Notes under the pieces: generated by a model
What the model was told of the DNA's origin: nothing
The model's database searches: none
What the model saw: the letters and a program-made list of their open reading frames with translations, nothing else
From: Leptodontidium sp. MPI-SDFR-AT-0119
Taxonomy: Eukaryota > Ascomycota > Leotiomycetes > Helotiales > Leptodontidiaceae
DNA length: 64,000 nucleotides
Reading direction: 5' to 3'
Assembly: GCA_020726505.1 (NCBI GenBank)
Contig: JAHLEZ010000001.1
Location: 5,270,001 to 5,334,000, forward strand
Translations under genes and position numbers: made by a program
Shown: piece after piece, positions 11,884 through 24,146 of the stretch
How positions within the stretch are numbered: the first letter of the stretch is position 1
Layout of the letters: each line of letters opens with the position of its first letter

Positions 11884-12811
11884 TCATTTCTTCTTTTTCT
11901 TGTCCTTCTTCTTCCCTTCTATAGCACCTTGCGGCGGTGTGGCACTTCCACCCCCGCCACCCATCATAGCTTGCATTGCTGACAGATCTGGCATACCTGG
12001 CATTCCTCCAGCTCCTCCAGCACCACCCGCGCCTTGCATCTCCGCCATCATATCCTTGAAGAAGTTATCACTGACTCCACCACCTGTCAAAGCTGGCGAG
12101 TAGTGGGGTAACAGAGTGTTCATCTTCCAGCCTTTGGGAACGGCGGGTTCTGGGTATGTTTTCGAGGTATCAGGAGGTGGAATGCCTGGCACGCGGACGA
12201 GCGAAGCAGTGGCTTGAGTTGAAGGATTGGCTTTCAGATGGGCGGATACTAAAGTATAGAGATGGTGTTCTAAAACTGGTCAGCAGAAGATCTCGATCTC
12301 GTCTTGGGCGGCGGGGTAGCAAGTGTGACGTACTGTTCTTGATACTCGTATTCCTACCACCCTTGAGCTTGATCTTCACCCGTCCTGGGTTTGACCAATC
12401 CTTAGGATGGATCTTCGTCGGCTCGAACAGCGTCTCTAGTCCCAATCGTCCACAAGCATTGACAATTTCCCGCGCCAGGGGATTCTCGACCGCGAGTTCC
12501 TTACCCACCATTCTGCCTTCGCGCCGACTCCTGCTCACATCAAAGTACACCGGGTATAGGCACTCGAAGCTCGCATACTTGGATTGATCATCTGCTTGAA
12601 CGAATTGGGTTCCATCTGGGGCTGTCTGGGTTCGTGGGCTGGCGGAGGGGATGTTCGAAGGATTGATGAGGGATGGAGCGACTTGAGGTTTTGGCACCGT
12701 TGATGGCCGAGCACGTAGGATCTCTCGCTCGTCAAAGTCGTCGGAGACGTCAGAGATATCGCCCTCTGAGGGGTCACTGTCGGAAACTTCTTCTATGCGG
12801 GCGTGCGACAT
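11884..12811 (-). CDS. SEC65: Signal recognition particle subunit SRP19/Sec65
   Basis: Exons 12811-12334 and 12269-11884 encode 287 residues. The N-terminal 85 residues are acidic and serine-rich. The SRP19 domain follows: ECLYPVYFDVSRSRREGR, LAREIVNACGRLGLETLFEP, KIHPKDWSNPGRVKIKLK, and across the intron KNKHHLYTLVSAHLKANP. The C-terminus has a Gly/Met-rich segment (GGAGGAGGMPGMPD) and a lysine tail, KKKDKKKKK. SRP19 binds the 7S RNA of the signal recognition particle and helps SRP54 bind, for co-translational targeting to the ER; assembly begins in the nucleolus. Yeast Sec65 is 273 residues, so the length fits. The 64-nt intron is GT-AG with exact phase. The start MSHARIEEV is the only sensible ATG. 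Confidence 0.93.
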
Positions 12812-13641
12812 TGTGATGTGCTGATGGGTGAGGTGTGGAGGGGAGGTTGTCGTGGTGGGGTTTTGGCGGGGTTGGAAGCAGAGGCAAAATGGGTGTATCG
12901 TGTCATGTGACTGCAGACCTAACAGGAGCAAGAACCGCACAGCATGCAAGCTCCTGGATTACAATTTCTGCAAAAATCGTGAAGGAATCTTCCAAGACCA
13001 GAAAAGAATCCGGAGAAGAATTCTGAAAAGCTCATCTTTGGCTTAAGCGACCAGGGTTTTGTTGTGATTGAAGAGCAAGGGAGAACAAGCGATTGAATGC
13101 AACACAAATACTTTGGAGAACTGATCTAGACGCGAATCCTAATTCCTGAGATATGTTACTGATATTTATATCAGATCTCCAACGATCAATATTTCCCATC
13201 TCGCGTTGCACTAGATACCCCTGAGGCATTGCTAAATGCCAAGCTGTGTCATGCATTCAGCCAGGCACAATAGAATGGAACCATGGGCATTTTGAAGCTT
13301 GAAAAGCCTCTTGAAGGATCAGAAATCGTGGCGAAGCGTGATAACCGCCGAGTCGCATTGGCTGAACTCTGAAGCAATAAGGGAAAGCGACATGTAATTT
13401 GCGAGATAGTCGTATCAAGTCACGTAAATTACCCGATTAGGTCACCCGCGCCTCCGCAAGGTTGACTTAGATCCTTTGGTAGATAGCTCAAGGTTCCACA
13501 GCCTCAAATTCGAACCGTGGCATCGTATTGTGCGTAAACCATGAGCTCATATATTCAGGAAAATACTGCCAATTCGTGCATCAAAATCATACATGTCCTC
13601 CAAGCCGTCCAGAAAATCATCGCAAATAACACAAGCTCCAA
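12812..13641. other. Intergenic region between SRP19 promoter and Pex22-like 3' end
   Basis: No gene was seen. It holds TCATGTGA near 12905 and GTCACGTAA near 13420, variants of the CACGTG-type box. The stretch near 13505 resembles a tRNA B box (TTCGAAT on the minus strand), but no cloverleaf can be drawn. Confidence 0.55.
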
Positions 13642-15038
13642 TTACTCCCTATTTTCAATTCGACGAGCCCAATCATCGCCGACTCTCAGCCCCTCGACAA
13701 CTACAACGCCTCTTCCTCTTCCTACACGGTCTTCTCTCTCCCACCAGTGTTCTTTCTTCTCTACATGTTCCGCTTCGCTTTCGCTGTCTGCAAGTCCGCC
13801 ATGCCCACCATCGGCACCAACAACTAAGACAACGTCCCTTCGTAGCCAGGTCTGTAGGTGTGTGATGACTTCGCCATTGTTTCCTGCAAGAGACTCTTGT
13901 AGGTAAACAATCTCAGGGCCAAGGTGACGAAGAATATGGACGTGCCCGGTGGGTGTTGTGAAAGGAAGGACCATGGTCTCTTTTTCTACAAGAGCAAGGG
14001 CTTGAGAGTAGACTGCAGCGAATGCTGGAGATGCTGAGCTTGAAGACCTAGCTGTGTTAGCGTTGAGTAAAGTAATATATTTGAGTGGGGTACTTTACAA
14101 TTGCTTCTCCGACTCCTCCCCCGGTGTATGCGCTTGTTCGTGGCCAATATTAGAGAATGAAGAGCTGAGCGATCCTGGCGGTCTGGCAGCTCCTGCATCA
14201 AGCGGGTGTTCCTTCAACCCAGGAGCATAGATGAGAACGAAGAGGCGGATCTTGGAGAAATCGGTACTTCGAGGTAGATGTGAAAGAATAGACTGTAATT
14301 ATTAGAAACATCCATACTGGGGGAACAATGGTTGCTTACAGCATGTTCGTGAAATGAATTATCGTCATCATCGAAATCGTCGGAATGAGAATCTGCAGAT
14401 ACAACAATAGCAACCGTTTTCCTCTTGCCATTACTAACAGGGACTCTCTGCGATGGCGCAACACCTGGTATGATGTTCTCCGCTGATCGCATATCGATAG
14501 GAGCTTGAGCAGGTATTCCTCTTGCCTCAGCCTCCTCACTCCAAGCATTGTGGTCCTTGTATGCATTTTTATCTTCCTCCCTGATGCTTCCCAGCGCACT
14601 ACCAACCACGGCGCCCACTGCTCCAATTCCACCAACTACACTGCGACTGGCGCTGTCGAAGACCTGCTGTGGACTCGGTGTCCTCCTCAACGCGCCAGAC
14701 ATCCGCGCCATATAGCTCTGGTTTTCATCTGGCCTTGGTCCGGGAGCAGTTCCATAGGCTACCTCTCCTTGTCTGACATCCGCATATGATGGTGGTCCTG
14801 TTATCACGCTCCCATCTGGCCTGTAGCCAGGTCGATTGTAGACGCTGTCATTGTCTCCTGGTGGCCCTGGAGGACGAGGGTATTCGTCGTCATCATCGTT
14901 GCGTTCACTCCATACCCAAGTAGCCAGTCCAATGGTCGCAACTGTGACAGTGAACGCGAGGGGGAGCCAGTAGGTAAACGCGCCGCGCTGTGAAGAGGGT
15001 TGGGATCTGCGCCCTGAGCGATCATAAGAGTACGACAT
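13642..15038 (-). CDS. Pex22-like peroxin, membrane-anchored
   Basis: Exons 15038-14340, 14292-14099 and 14047-13642 give 432 residues. The N-terminus has a short basic head, one membrane segment (YWLPLAFTVTVATIGLATWVW, about residues 23-43), then a proline-rich acidic linker. The middle contains a glycine/alanine stretch (SVVGGIGAVGAVVGSALGS). The conserved C-terminal domain runs across the introns: KTVAIVVSADSHS, then LPRSTDFSKIRLFVLIYAPG, then KETMVLPFTTPTGHVHILRH and GPEIVYLQESLAG. I recall this arrangement from fungal 'peroxin 22-like' proteins, which are thought to tether the ubiquitin-conjugating enzyme Pex4 to the peroxisome. The assignment rests on memory of that family and on topology, so it is moderate. 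The gene is head-to-head with eIF2B gamma, with 437 bp between the starts. Confidence 0.75.
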
Positions 15039-15475
15039 TTAGAGTTTGTGGAAGGTTGAATTCGAGTTGAGATTGCTCATTGTATACTTGAGGTTGCCGG
15101 CACTCTGGGGAGAGAGGGGCTGGAGAGAGAGGGGATCGCGCAAGTGAGAAATAGTGAGGCTGGGGAAGAGCATCCTCGGCTTGTTGACTTCGCTGAATTC
15201 GTTGGCGCGACAAAGAATCCTTGTCTTTGACACGTGATGCAGCCGATTCAGCCGCGGAAGCGCCAAGAATTGGGATGACTAATATTTATCGTTTGGCAAG
15301 GAAATATATTTGATATTCCAGCATCACACATACCACACATATCAGAACAACAACTTTCAAACGCCAGCCCAATACTCTCAAAATATCGGAAGTATTCTGA
15401 CTTGCCGTTTTATTGCACTCTCGGCTCGATACTTGCCAGGCAATTCGCAGGAAAGTCCTGCACGCAGTGCTCGTT
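15039..15475. promoter_or_regulatory. Shared divergent promoter of the Pex22-like gene and eIF2B gamma
   Basis: This 437-bp stretch separates two divergent start codons. It contains CACGTGA at 15231-15237, close to the middle. No other open gene is present. That both genes use the box is inference. Confidence 0.5.
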
Positions 15476-17449
15476 ATGCCTCACGCTCTCTCGATGCCCG
15501 CGCCAGGGTTCCAGGCAGTCATCCTCTGCGGCCCTGGATCTTCCTTTCCAACCTTTACGGCAAATCCAGATGAGAATCCAAAGGCTCTTATACCGATTGC
15601 GAATCGGCCCATGGTGTGGTATCCCATCGATTTCTGTTACCGCATGGGCATTACAAGTGAGTCATTCCCTGCATGATATCACTTCTCAAAATGTTTGTTT
15701 TTTTGTAGTTCTTGTTTCATGTCTCAGTTCAATATCTTGACTTTATCACTTTCTTGGATCACGTGCAACAGCTCTGTCAATGGCTTGAGATGTCTCTCCT
15801 TTCCTACAATAGCAATGTTTCAATTGTGGTTCATCACAATTGTATCATGTCTAGCCGCGACCTCAGTCGATGTTGTACGAATACTTACAATTTCCAGACA
15901 TTACTCTCATCGCCCCACCTTCCTCTGCTTCGGCTATCACAACTGCCCTCAATACCAATCCTCACCTTACCAGCCTTCCACTGCCCAAGCCAGACCTGTT
16001 AGCTCCCAAAGACCTCGACCAGAACACCGGAACAGCTGAAATCTTTCGTTTACCCGAAGTCCGTGCAATTGTTAAAGGCGATTTTATTGTCTTGCCATGT
16101 GATCTTATCTGTGAGATTGGTGGAGAATCGCTACTGGAATCATGGATGATCAAAGAAGCCGGTCTTGGTGGTGCAACCGGTGGCGGGCATGAATTCACCG
16201 GTCCAAAAATGGCTCTAGGAGGCGAGAAGGGAGGTCGGAGAGGTGGTCTTGGAGTCTGGTATGAGACTAAAGGAGAGACTATTATCAAGGGGGAGGAGAC
16301 GGATTTCATTGCAACATCCCCCATCGAGGCGAGTTCAGTTCCCCCGTCGAAGACCTCTCTGCTCAAACATGTCTCCAAACTGGTATACTCTGTTCCAACA
16401 GATACACTGAACGACATTACCGAAGACAAAAAGAGTCTCCCAATCAGACACAGTCTGATCCGCGCGCATTCTCGAATTCGGATGCTGAGCTCTCATCGAG
16501 ATGCTCACATTTACATTTTCCCAGCTTGGGTGATGGATATGATCAATAGTAATGAGCATATGGACAGCATAGGAGAGGATGTGATCGGATGGTGGGCAAA
16601 AGCTGGATGGCAGGATGGTCTAGGACAGAAGCTTGGTCTCGCCGAAATCTTCTCCACCTCTCTTCCCTCGGTCTCTGATGAGAACCTACTCGAGAACAAT
16701 CCAGAGCACGACAACATTGACTTTGCTAGCCTCAGTACAACTTGCACTTCAAACCTCGAGCCTGCAGATACCAACGACATCAAGCACAAGCTCGTTGTCC
16801 CTCCAATTTTAGCATACATTCATCCTAAAAATGCCAGCCTCATCCGACGAGTCGACACCGCCCCTCTTCTCTTATCCGTTTCTCTTCAACTGGCCAAACT
16901 CGAATCGATCGAAGCTGTCGGCCGTGAAGCTTCTTCCCCATTCGCACACCAAGCCAAGGTGGCATACCCCGAAGGCATCGCTTCTAGGACAACTGTCACC
17001 CGACCGGACTGTCTGCTCGCAGAAAATGTGATGGTGGAAGAGAAATGCTCGATTAAGGAGTGTGTAATTGGAGCTAATTGTCAAATCAAGCAAGGTGCAA
17101 AGCTCACTAGATGCCTGCTCATGGATGGCGTCGTCGTCGGAAAGGGTTGCAAGCTTACAGGGTGTATTTTGGGCAAGAGGGCAGAGATTGGAGAAGACAC
17201 AGTGTTGACCGACTGTGAAGTGCAGGAAAATTTATTGGTGGAACCAGGAAGTAAGTTCATATTTTCTATTTCTGGTATTGAGGCTTGACAGAATGATACT
17301 GATGCATGAGTGTTCTAGCCGAAGACAAAAACAATAAGCTCATGTCTTCGGAAGGGATGGAAGCCACTGAGCAAGAGCTCCAGGAATCCTTCGACAACGA
17401 GGATGATGTAGTGGATAACCAAGGTCTAGATCTTGGTAGCACTGCGTAG
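15476..17449 (+). CDS. GCD1: Translation initiation factor eIF2B gamma subunit
   Basis: Exons 15476-15656, 15898-17250 and 17319-17449 encode 554 residues. The N-terminal half is a nucleotidyltransferase-like domain: QAVILCGPGSSFPTF, then PKALIPIANRPMVWYPIDFC (a variant of the sugar-nucleotide transferase signature), then FIVLPCDLICEIG. The C-terminal half carries hexapeptide repeats of a left-handed beta helix: ENVMVEEKCSIKECVIGAN, CQIKQGAKLTRCLLMDGV and CKLTGCILGKRAEIGEDTVL. The last exon adds an acidic tail. With the epsilon subunit, eIF2B gamma forms the catalytic half of the guanine-nucleotide exchange factor for eIF2 in the cytosol. Start: ATG 15476 (MPHALSMPAPGFQ); a second in-frame ATG lies six codons later. 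The first intron is unusually long for this window (241 nt). Confidence 0.93.
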
Positions 17450-17803
17450 GAGGCCAACAATCTGCAACGTTTTGGTGTTTATCACACCGGCGTTTGGGGT
17501 CCGTTGCAAGGCTGTAATTGTAACCATCATCGGCACATCTCGGCACACGGCAGGATCGGATCTCATCTACCAACATCTAGCACGGGCCGATATCATGAGA
17601 TCGATCTCAAGGTTGGGCAAATGGCCTGTATCTTGAGCCGGAAGGAAGGAAGGACAACCAACAACGATGTTGCTACCAATAGCTTGGGGGGACGCAGGTC
17701 CAAGGTTCCAGCCTGGATGCCAATATCGACCTCAAATCAGACCGCGGTGACAAACAACATGGTGACAGTTGGTGCTCGGGTAGAGAATCAAGAAGCAAGT
17801 ATT

Positions 17804-17824
17804 GCGTGCAGCGTGCAGCGTGCA
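17804..17824. repeat. Three tandem copies of a 7-mer (GCGTGCA)
   Basis: Exact head-to-tail copies at 17804-17810, 17811-17817 and 17818-17824. Confidence 0.85.
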
Positions 17825-18470
17825 TCATGTACTGGGCCCTCCCGGGGCTCGGACATACCACCTCTACCTTGCGACAATTATACCCAGTATCAATATGTTT
17901 CTGCGCCAGGGCAAACCATACCTTTTCCAATGCCCGTCAAAAATGGTGCGATTTTCTCCAGGAACCCCAGCCCGCCCTTTCTCTCCCACTCCCCCCTCTC
18001 AATTCTTCCATTCTCTCCTCCATATGCATGTGCTTTCAACTTTCCCTCACTCACTTCCCTCACAACACGTCCGCCTTCCATGCATTCATGCAACCATAAC
18101 CAGCTTCCTGTCTAGCTCCAAACCAGGTTGGCGGGTCGGTCAAACCAATCCAAAGCTAGTGGCAGATGCAAGCCTACTGAAACGGAAGCGTGTGCTAGTG
18201 TCCAAAACCCCCCTCCAGGATGTTGGGATGAAGGGGTCCGTTCAGAGGCTTGCATGCTTCTCCAAGAATATTCGCTGGCCTTGCGTATTCGTGGGGTACG
18301 GTAGCGTTTCTTAGCGCGGGACATTTTGTTGGTGGCTTTGTTTGTGCAACCAATGGCTGATTTTTCTCCCGTTGATCCAGCGCACGATTCTTATTTGTTG
18401 CTGTACGAGCTGGGCTCGTAAACTCGCGATTAGGAGGTTGAGTCTTACGTTGCGCTTGTTGTGCCCAAAT

Positions 18471-18493
18471 AAAAAAAATTTTTTTTTTTTTTT
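18471..18493. repeat. A8-T15 homopolymer junction
   Basis: Eight A followed by fifteen T, in non-coding sequence. Length may be unstable or mis-assembled. Confidence 0.85.
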
Positions 18494-21400
18494 GTCTCTC
18501 TCTCGATCTTGCAGTTGGTTGTACAATACCCTCCCTTCTGAGTTGAGGGAGACTTGGAGAGGAGGTTCATTTCGTGGGAAAACGTGGGGCTGGTCTGTTG
18601 TTGCAGGTGAATTGGACATGATGAGCGAGGTCGCCGAAGCAATCCGCACCACACCACTGTGCCGTCCCCTGTCATGCCGTTTCTTCGTGGTTGCCATGCA
18701 AGAGAAGCATGAAGGGAAACTCCGGCATGTGTGTATTGTATCGATGCACTAATTGCAATAGCAGCATCTTGGCATCTATTTGCGTGTCCCATTTCGTGCT
18801 TTCTTCCCTAGCATCCATCCTATGGGAGAAAGGCACCGTAAGCCGTTTCTTTGCATTTTGCACTTCTGCACTTATGCTATGCAGGAGCAATCAGGAGCCG
18901 GCATACGGCCGTACCCAACTTCACATCCGCTTCTAGCTACTGCAGAAGCAGCGTTGCAGCCGTAGGGTTCTGCATGAAGGTCGTTAAAAGCGGGAGCTTG
19001 ACAGCGGCCTACTGGAAGATGAGCCGGCCAGCTCATCAGTGATATCTACAGAAAGCGGGCAAGCAGAATTCTTTTGCCAAGGGGACGTGGAGGCTGCAGT
19101 AGGTGTGGTTACTCGGCCTGACTGGGAAGCAAATGTCGATTGCGCAGCCCCCAGTAGATCTGTGCCATCGTCGTTTGTAATTCCTGTTGATGGCCCAAGG
19201 TCAGTGGTGGTGTAGGACAAGATAATTTTGTGGTCCGCTGCGCTCAGAGCCGTGGAACATTTGGAGAGAATGACAACATTGGCTCGTGGTGATATGTCGA
19301 GTTTCCAAATTTGAACATTCAGGATTGCCTGAAAAGAGCGAGGTGCTTGAAAACTGCTGTTGACCGGTTGTTGGTGGAATTGTGCGCAACCTCGAATAGA
19401 GAGTCGTGAAAGGGAGCATTGCCTGGTGACCGCCTCGACTGATTTTCGCCCGGTCCCTTAGCGCTCTGAGCGCATTATGCCTTGAGCGAGGCAACATTCC
19501 AGATCGTAAAACCGTCGAGTTGAGTCTTCTGAAAACGGAAGAAAATCGTGGTCAATTCGTGGGGTGTGTAGCAAATGTCACTATCAATTCCAAGTTTCGA
19601 GGTGGAGAGAAGAGAGTTGCTTTATGTTCATGACGATAGTAGACCTAGTTACATTCCTGAGCCCCTTTTAATTCCCTGAATACTACCGAAGGAGAGACAT
19701 CATAGCGTAGCAAGCAGGTCACTTATTCGTTTACTTGTTGGATAGTTGGCCAATTACCATCCATTCTGGGCAAATCACCAACAAGAGCGACTGCATGTGA
19801 AGTAAATAAATAGGTAGAAGGATGAAATATCCAAAAGGAAAGCAAAAGAGAAAACGACCCCCGCATTTTGTTCTACCCTCATCGTCACACTTAGATGCCG
19901 CATACTCGAGTACCGTTCTTCATGACTTAGTGTCGCACAAGTATGCTGTGTAGCCACCGCTTTTGACTTTGTGTCACACACCTTACGTGTGCTTGTTGGA
20001 ACGTCAAGGCATCGTGAGAATATCGTTGGATGGACATTTCTCAACATGGAAGCATGCAAAAACGGTCCGATGTGCGATCGCTGATGATTGAGACAGGTGG
20101 TGGGTTCGTGGATGTGTGTGGCAAACCGAGTGGGTGGATAGAGATGCTCTGGTGAGAGACCCTGGATGCAGATGTGGCGTTGAAGTTGACGTCGACTCTT
20201 GCCTAGACTGTAATTTTTGATGAGAGGAAGTGGTCTTGAATGAAGATGGAGTTCGATAGGGGCTCTTGGTTGTTCGTTGTATGAGATGGCTCGTTTCGAG
20301 ACTGTGTGGTGGTTCTGCTTGATTCATGGTGTAAAAAAATAAAATAAAATTTGGAGCTCCATCACTGCTTTTCGCGTACGAGGCTTGTTAGTAGACAGTC
20401 TGCAGATGAGGTTCTGTCCAAGATGAAAGAGATTGTTCATACCCGCATCAGTGACAAGTTGTCATTTTGGTAATCGACAACAGTCCTTTAGTACAGGTCG
20501 TTCCACGATATAACATCCCCCTTGATCGGGATGAACGTCCGGTCGAGTGTGCCTACAATTCGGGTAGGAATTACATCGGATGATCTTCGATGGTTGCTCC
20601 TACGAGCCCGCACGACCAGCATTTGCCCTTGACCTGCAAGCACATGGTACTTTTCCGATGGAGTTACAATGAAGATATCTATATAATATTTCGAAGTGTT
20701 GCTGGGTTAAAGATATTGGTATGTGAAGCGAGAGAAGAGTCAAGATGTTTACAGAGGAGAGATGTTGTCGAGAGGGATTCTCTATCATCCCACACCACAC
20801 CCTGGCTTCTCATATTTCATATTGCCACTATAGAACTATAGAACTATACCATATCCCGATTATACATCCCCAGTCATGAGCAAATCTCTCTGCAGAGGAA
20901 GAACTCTTGCCCGTCAAAACACGGAGGAACGCCCGATCCATAACCAACCTGTTTATGCGGAAAAATTGGGAGAAAGAGCAAAGAGCATCTCATCTCATTG
21001 CTATTTGATGATTGAAAGCATTCTCCCCTCTTTTCATTAGAGCGCACTCGGCGCGGAGCTGACGTTGTTGAAAATAAGTGCAGGTTACACAACACTTCAT
21101 AGGAAGCTCTGGTTAGTGCCATTGGACATCAGGAGCGCAATACGATGGATGAGGGCTGCCGCGGAATCCATGCCTCCGGCGATATACGTTAGTACCGCTA
21201 GTGGCGATCCAGCCGCACCCCCGAGTGGTCCGGTCGAGATTTTGCGGGAAAAGGCATGGGTCATAACTGCAGATTGGATAACTTCTTCAGACGCGATTGC
21301 CTGCCAAATTGTGCAAGATAGTCTAGAGGGAGTCAGAAACAGTTGGGATTGGATACCAGTAAGTCGATGAGCTGGCTCGTGATGGGATTCCAGTGGCCTG

Positions 21401-22160
21401 ACAGCTACCGGCGAGAATGTGTCCGTCTATCTGATGTATGGTAATCCCAGTTTGAGTGCTGCCTGTGAACTTGCATTTATTCCAGTGGCGCAACGGCACA
21501 CTGACTTCCGAAAGATTGAGCTGTGCCAGGATAATTTGCGGGGAAGTGATTTATCGAAAAGACATTGCTCTGGGCTGACTGAATGAACACAATGCTGACC
21601 ATTCCAATGATTAAGACATGGCAGGAACGAACCTAGAGGAGATGTCGCATTGGCACTTGGCGGAGCTATCTCCTGTGTGAAACCCCGACGAATAAGAAAT
21701 CGCAAATGACAACGTCAAATTATGGAGGCATCTCCGGGAATTACAAGCAGCAAACCTCCATGGAAATAAAGAATAAGGATAAGGCGGCAAAGCAGGACGG
21801 GGTTTGGTTTGAACTACATCCACCAGTAGTTGGGTGGGCAGCTTCTCAATGCCCAACCACTGAAGTCTAAGGCAGGGTTTGGACCCGAGTATTCGGTTCG
21901 CCCGAAAAACGATAGGCAAATCCTCGAGATAAGGTGATGTCTTAGTACTTATGGAGCTGTACCATGGGGGCTCGAGACGCCGAAAAGCGGCCAAGTGAGG
22001 AATCGATATGCAAGTTGCAAGCATCACAACGCCATCATCCACCATCAAAAAGGCGGTACGTGTGGTGATGTTCGTCCCCCCCCTGTGAAGGCTTGCCGTG
22101 GGTGTCAAACTACGCCGAAATGGCCGACCCGAGTCCCCTCTCATCACGGCATTCCATCGT

Positions 22161-22202
22161 ATGGAGTCTGGAGTCTGGAGTATGGAGTGGTGGTGGTGGT
22201 GT
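22161..22202. repeat. GGAGTCT and GGT short tandem repeats
   Basis: ATGGAGTCTGGAGTCTGGAG is followed by TATGGAG and then five GGT units; low-complexity, non-coding. Confidence 0.75.
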
Positions 22203-24146
22203 TGGGAACCCCTGCGATGACGGACACACCTCATCGTTACACAAGCATCTGGTCTCGTTAAGCAGCAAATAAGTAGGTCCAGGCTCGACTCTCCAACCCC
22301 TCCACTGCTAGACACGGCAAAGACAAGGGTCGAGAGCAGTTTTCCCGTAATACGACGGGGGAACAACCTAGCATAAGGACCTTTTATCGATACCGTCGTT
22401 GGTGGACTCGAGGGCGGCTTTCTTGCGAAGTGATGCCAGGCTATTGGCTCGTTAGTCCTGTCAAAAGTCTAAAAATATGACAACATCCATACTCTACCGA
22501 ATTCCCGAGCTTTCGTTACATGATTTCTTTGCGTTGATCTGGCCGTGCAACAATAGAGTTTTTACCAAGATCTTGTCCGATCTGAGTTGGTGGCCAGAGT
22601 GGCAGCGGATGGTGGGTAAGTGCGTTTAAGCTTAATCACACACATCGATCGGATGGTGTCCTTAGCACCAAAGTCTAAAACATATCTCAGCTCATGGATT
22701 TCTCCATACTTGAGAATGTGGACTAGGACTATGGCGCCATGGCATGAGCCTAGTCCTAGACCCAAGATCATTGTGTTATTCCCAACCTTGTGCCAATCAT
22801 CTTTGTGGACTTCGCCCAGCGGTTGGTGGCTGTCCTCAGGATGCCTCAGAATATACGATCTACCAATAAGCAATTTCACATATTCTATGCTATTCTTTCA
22901 AGTTTCTTCACCCAGACAGTCAAAAGCCACAATCATCCCTACTTAGTCTGTGTCTGGGAGGTCAGATATTGGATTGGCTGATGTCGACATCCACCCATGC
23001 ACCCTCGTTTGTGCGCTGTAGACGTGGGGGAGGCATTCTCGGTGCTCTCTAAGCCATTCCAGGCCCCGTCTCTGGGTTTGCAAAAATCCGTGCCTCTGGA
23101 ATGCGCGATGGTGAGTAGATCTCCGAAGGCCATCGAAGGTTGGGGACCTCCTGCCACACTTTTTCTCCATTCGCTCTTGGAGTCTGCCCACTAGCCTTTT
23201 GTTATGGTTGTCTCATGGACAGGCATTTTGCCACGCTAAGAGAGGATCTCGTCCAGATCTATGCCCTGAAGGAACCGATGCACTATGAGACCCCTCTGCT
23301 CCTGTGTCTTCGATCCGCGCCACGAACCATCTCACATTTAGAACACATTTAGAGACTGAGGCTGATCCAGCCTGCTCCAGGAGTTCTGTCACTCATTAAG
23401 GTTAACTCGAATCAGCCATCTCCTGCAGGAGAGATGTTTTGACGTTCGTTAAGAACCAGCACGACCGCCCTTTCTAAGGGGGTCTGAAATCTCTCTGCAA
23501 GGTCTACTGAACCGAACACGTCAACGCCGCCCCCTAAGTCGTCTCAGCATCATCAGTATTCTTCCGCAATCGATAAGCTAGAGCCCTTGCTCCTGCTTGT
23601 ACGGCCCGCCTTGGTAAGTTCCTATTGAAAAAGAGGGGTGACGCTCTGAAGAAGTCTAACGGCCACACAGGGGTTTTCCATCCCAACACTTTCAAAAGCC
23701 GTGATATATTGGCGACATTCCTCCACGACACCTTGCTTATCCAAGCAGGAACGCGACTCTGGACGCGATTCAAGGATATCAGAAGGACCCCTCGACAATC
23801 AATAGTCAGGTAAGCTTTGTCTAACCAACTCACTTCCAGGCCACATTGATGTTGCCTTGAGACTAGTATCTCAGGTCGTCATCAGCCTCAGGAGTTCCAA
23901 CTTCAAGTGATAAATGGGAGTTCTCCCTTCCTACACTTCATACACTTCAATATCCTCAACACCAAGTCGCTCATTCCAGTCCCTATAGCTTTACACAGTC
24001 CTTTCAGATTACCACAACTCCTTACGGATTACACAGCAAGCTGTTAGTTGTCGCCTACACCGACAGAGAAGGGGAAGCTAACATTATTCATAGCTCTAAC
24101 TCCTTTCTCGGCCATTACCCTGCTTCTACTTGAATCTTCGCTCAAG

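Larger units (their letters stand above)
17450..24146. other. 6.7-kb gene-poor stretch upstream of the C2H2 regulator
   Basis: I see no gene I can support. Simple sequences include three copies of GCGTGCA (17804-17824), an A8T15 tract (18471-18493) and GGAGTCT/GGT repeats (22161-22202). Minus-strand frames at 18984-19220, 22562-22879 and 23534-23833 have fairly protein-like composition but no recognised family, and they lack convincing splice links. The last kilobase probably holds the promoter and a long leader of the regulator, with many CT/CA-rich segments near 23900-24100. Confidence 0.5.

Noticed and set aside
13480..13540. tRNA-like B box (TTCGAAT, minus strand)
   Set aside because: No matching stems on either side.
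21611..22366. 251-residue minus-strand frame
   Set aside because: Composition is unlike a protein (scattered Cys, His runs caused by a GGT repeat), no domain, no splice support.
22562..22879. 105-residue minus-strand frame with protein-like composition
   Set aside because: Upstream frame is broken by stops, and the impression of a ubiquitin-like domain could not be supported.
24048..24146. Longer N-terminus for the C2H2 regulator
   Set aside because: The upstream in-frame sequence has no ATG; the first is at 24147.
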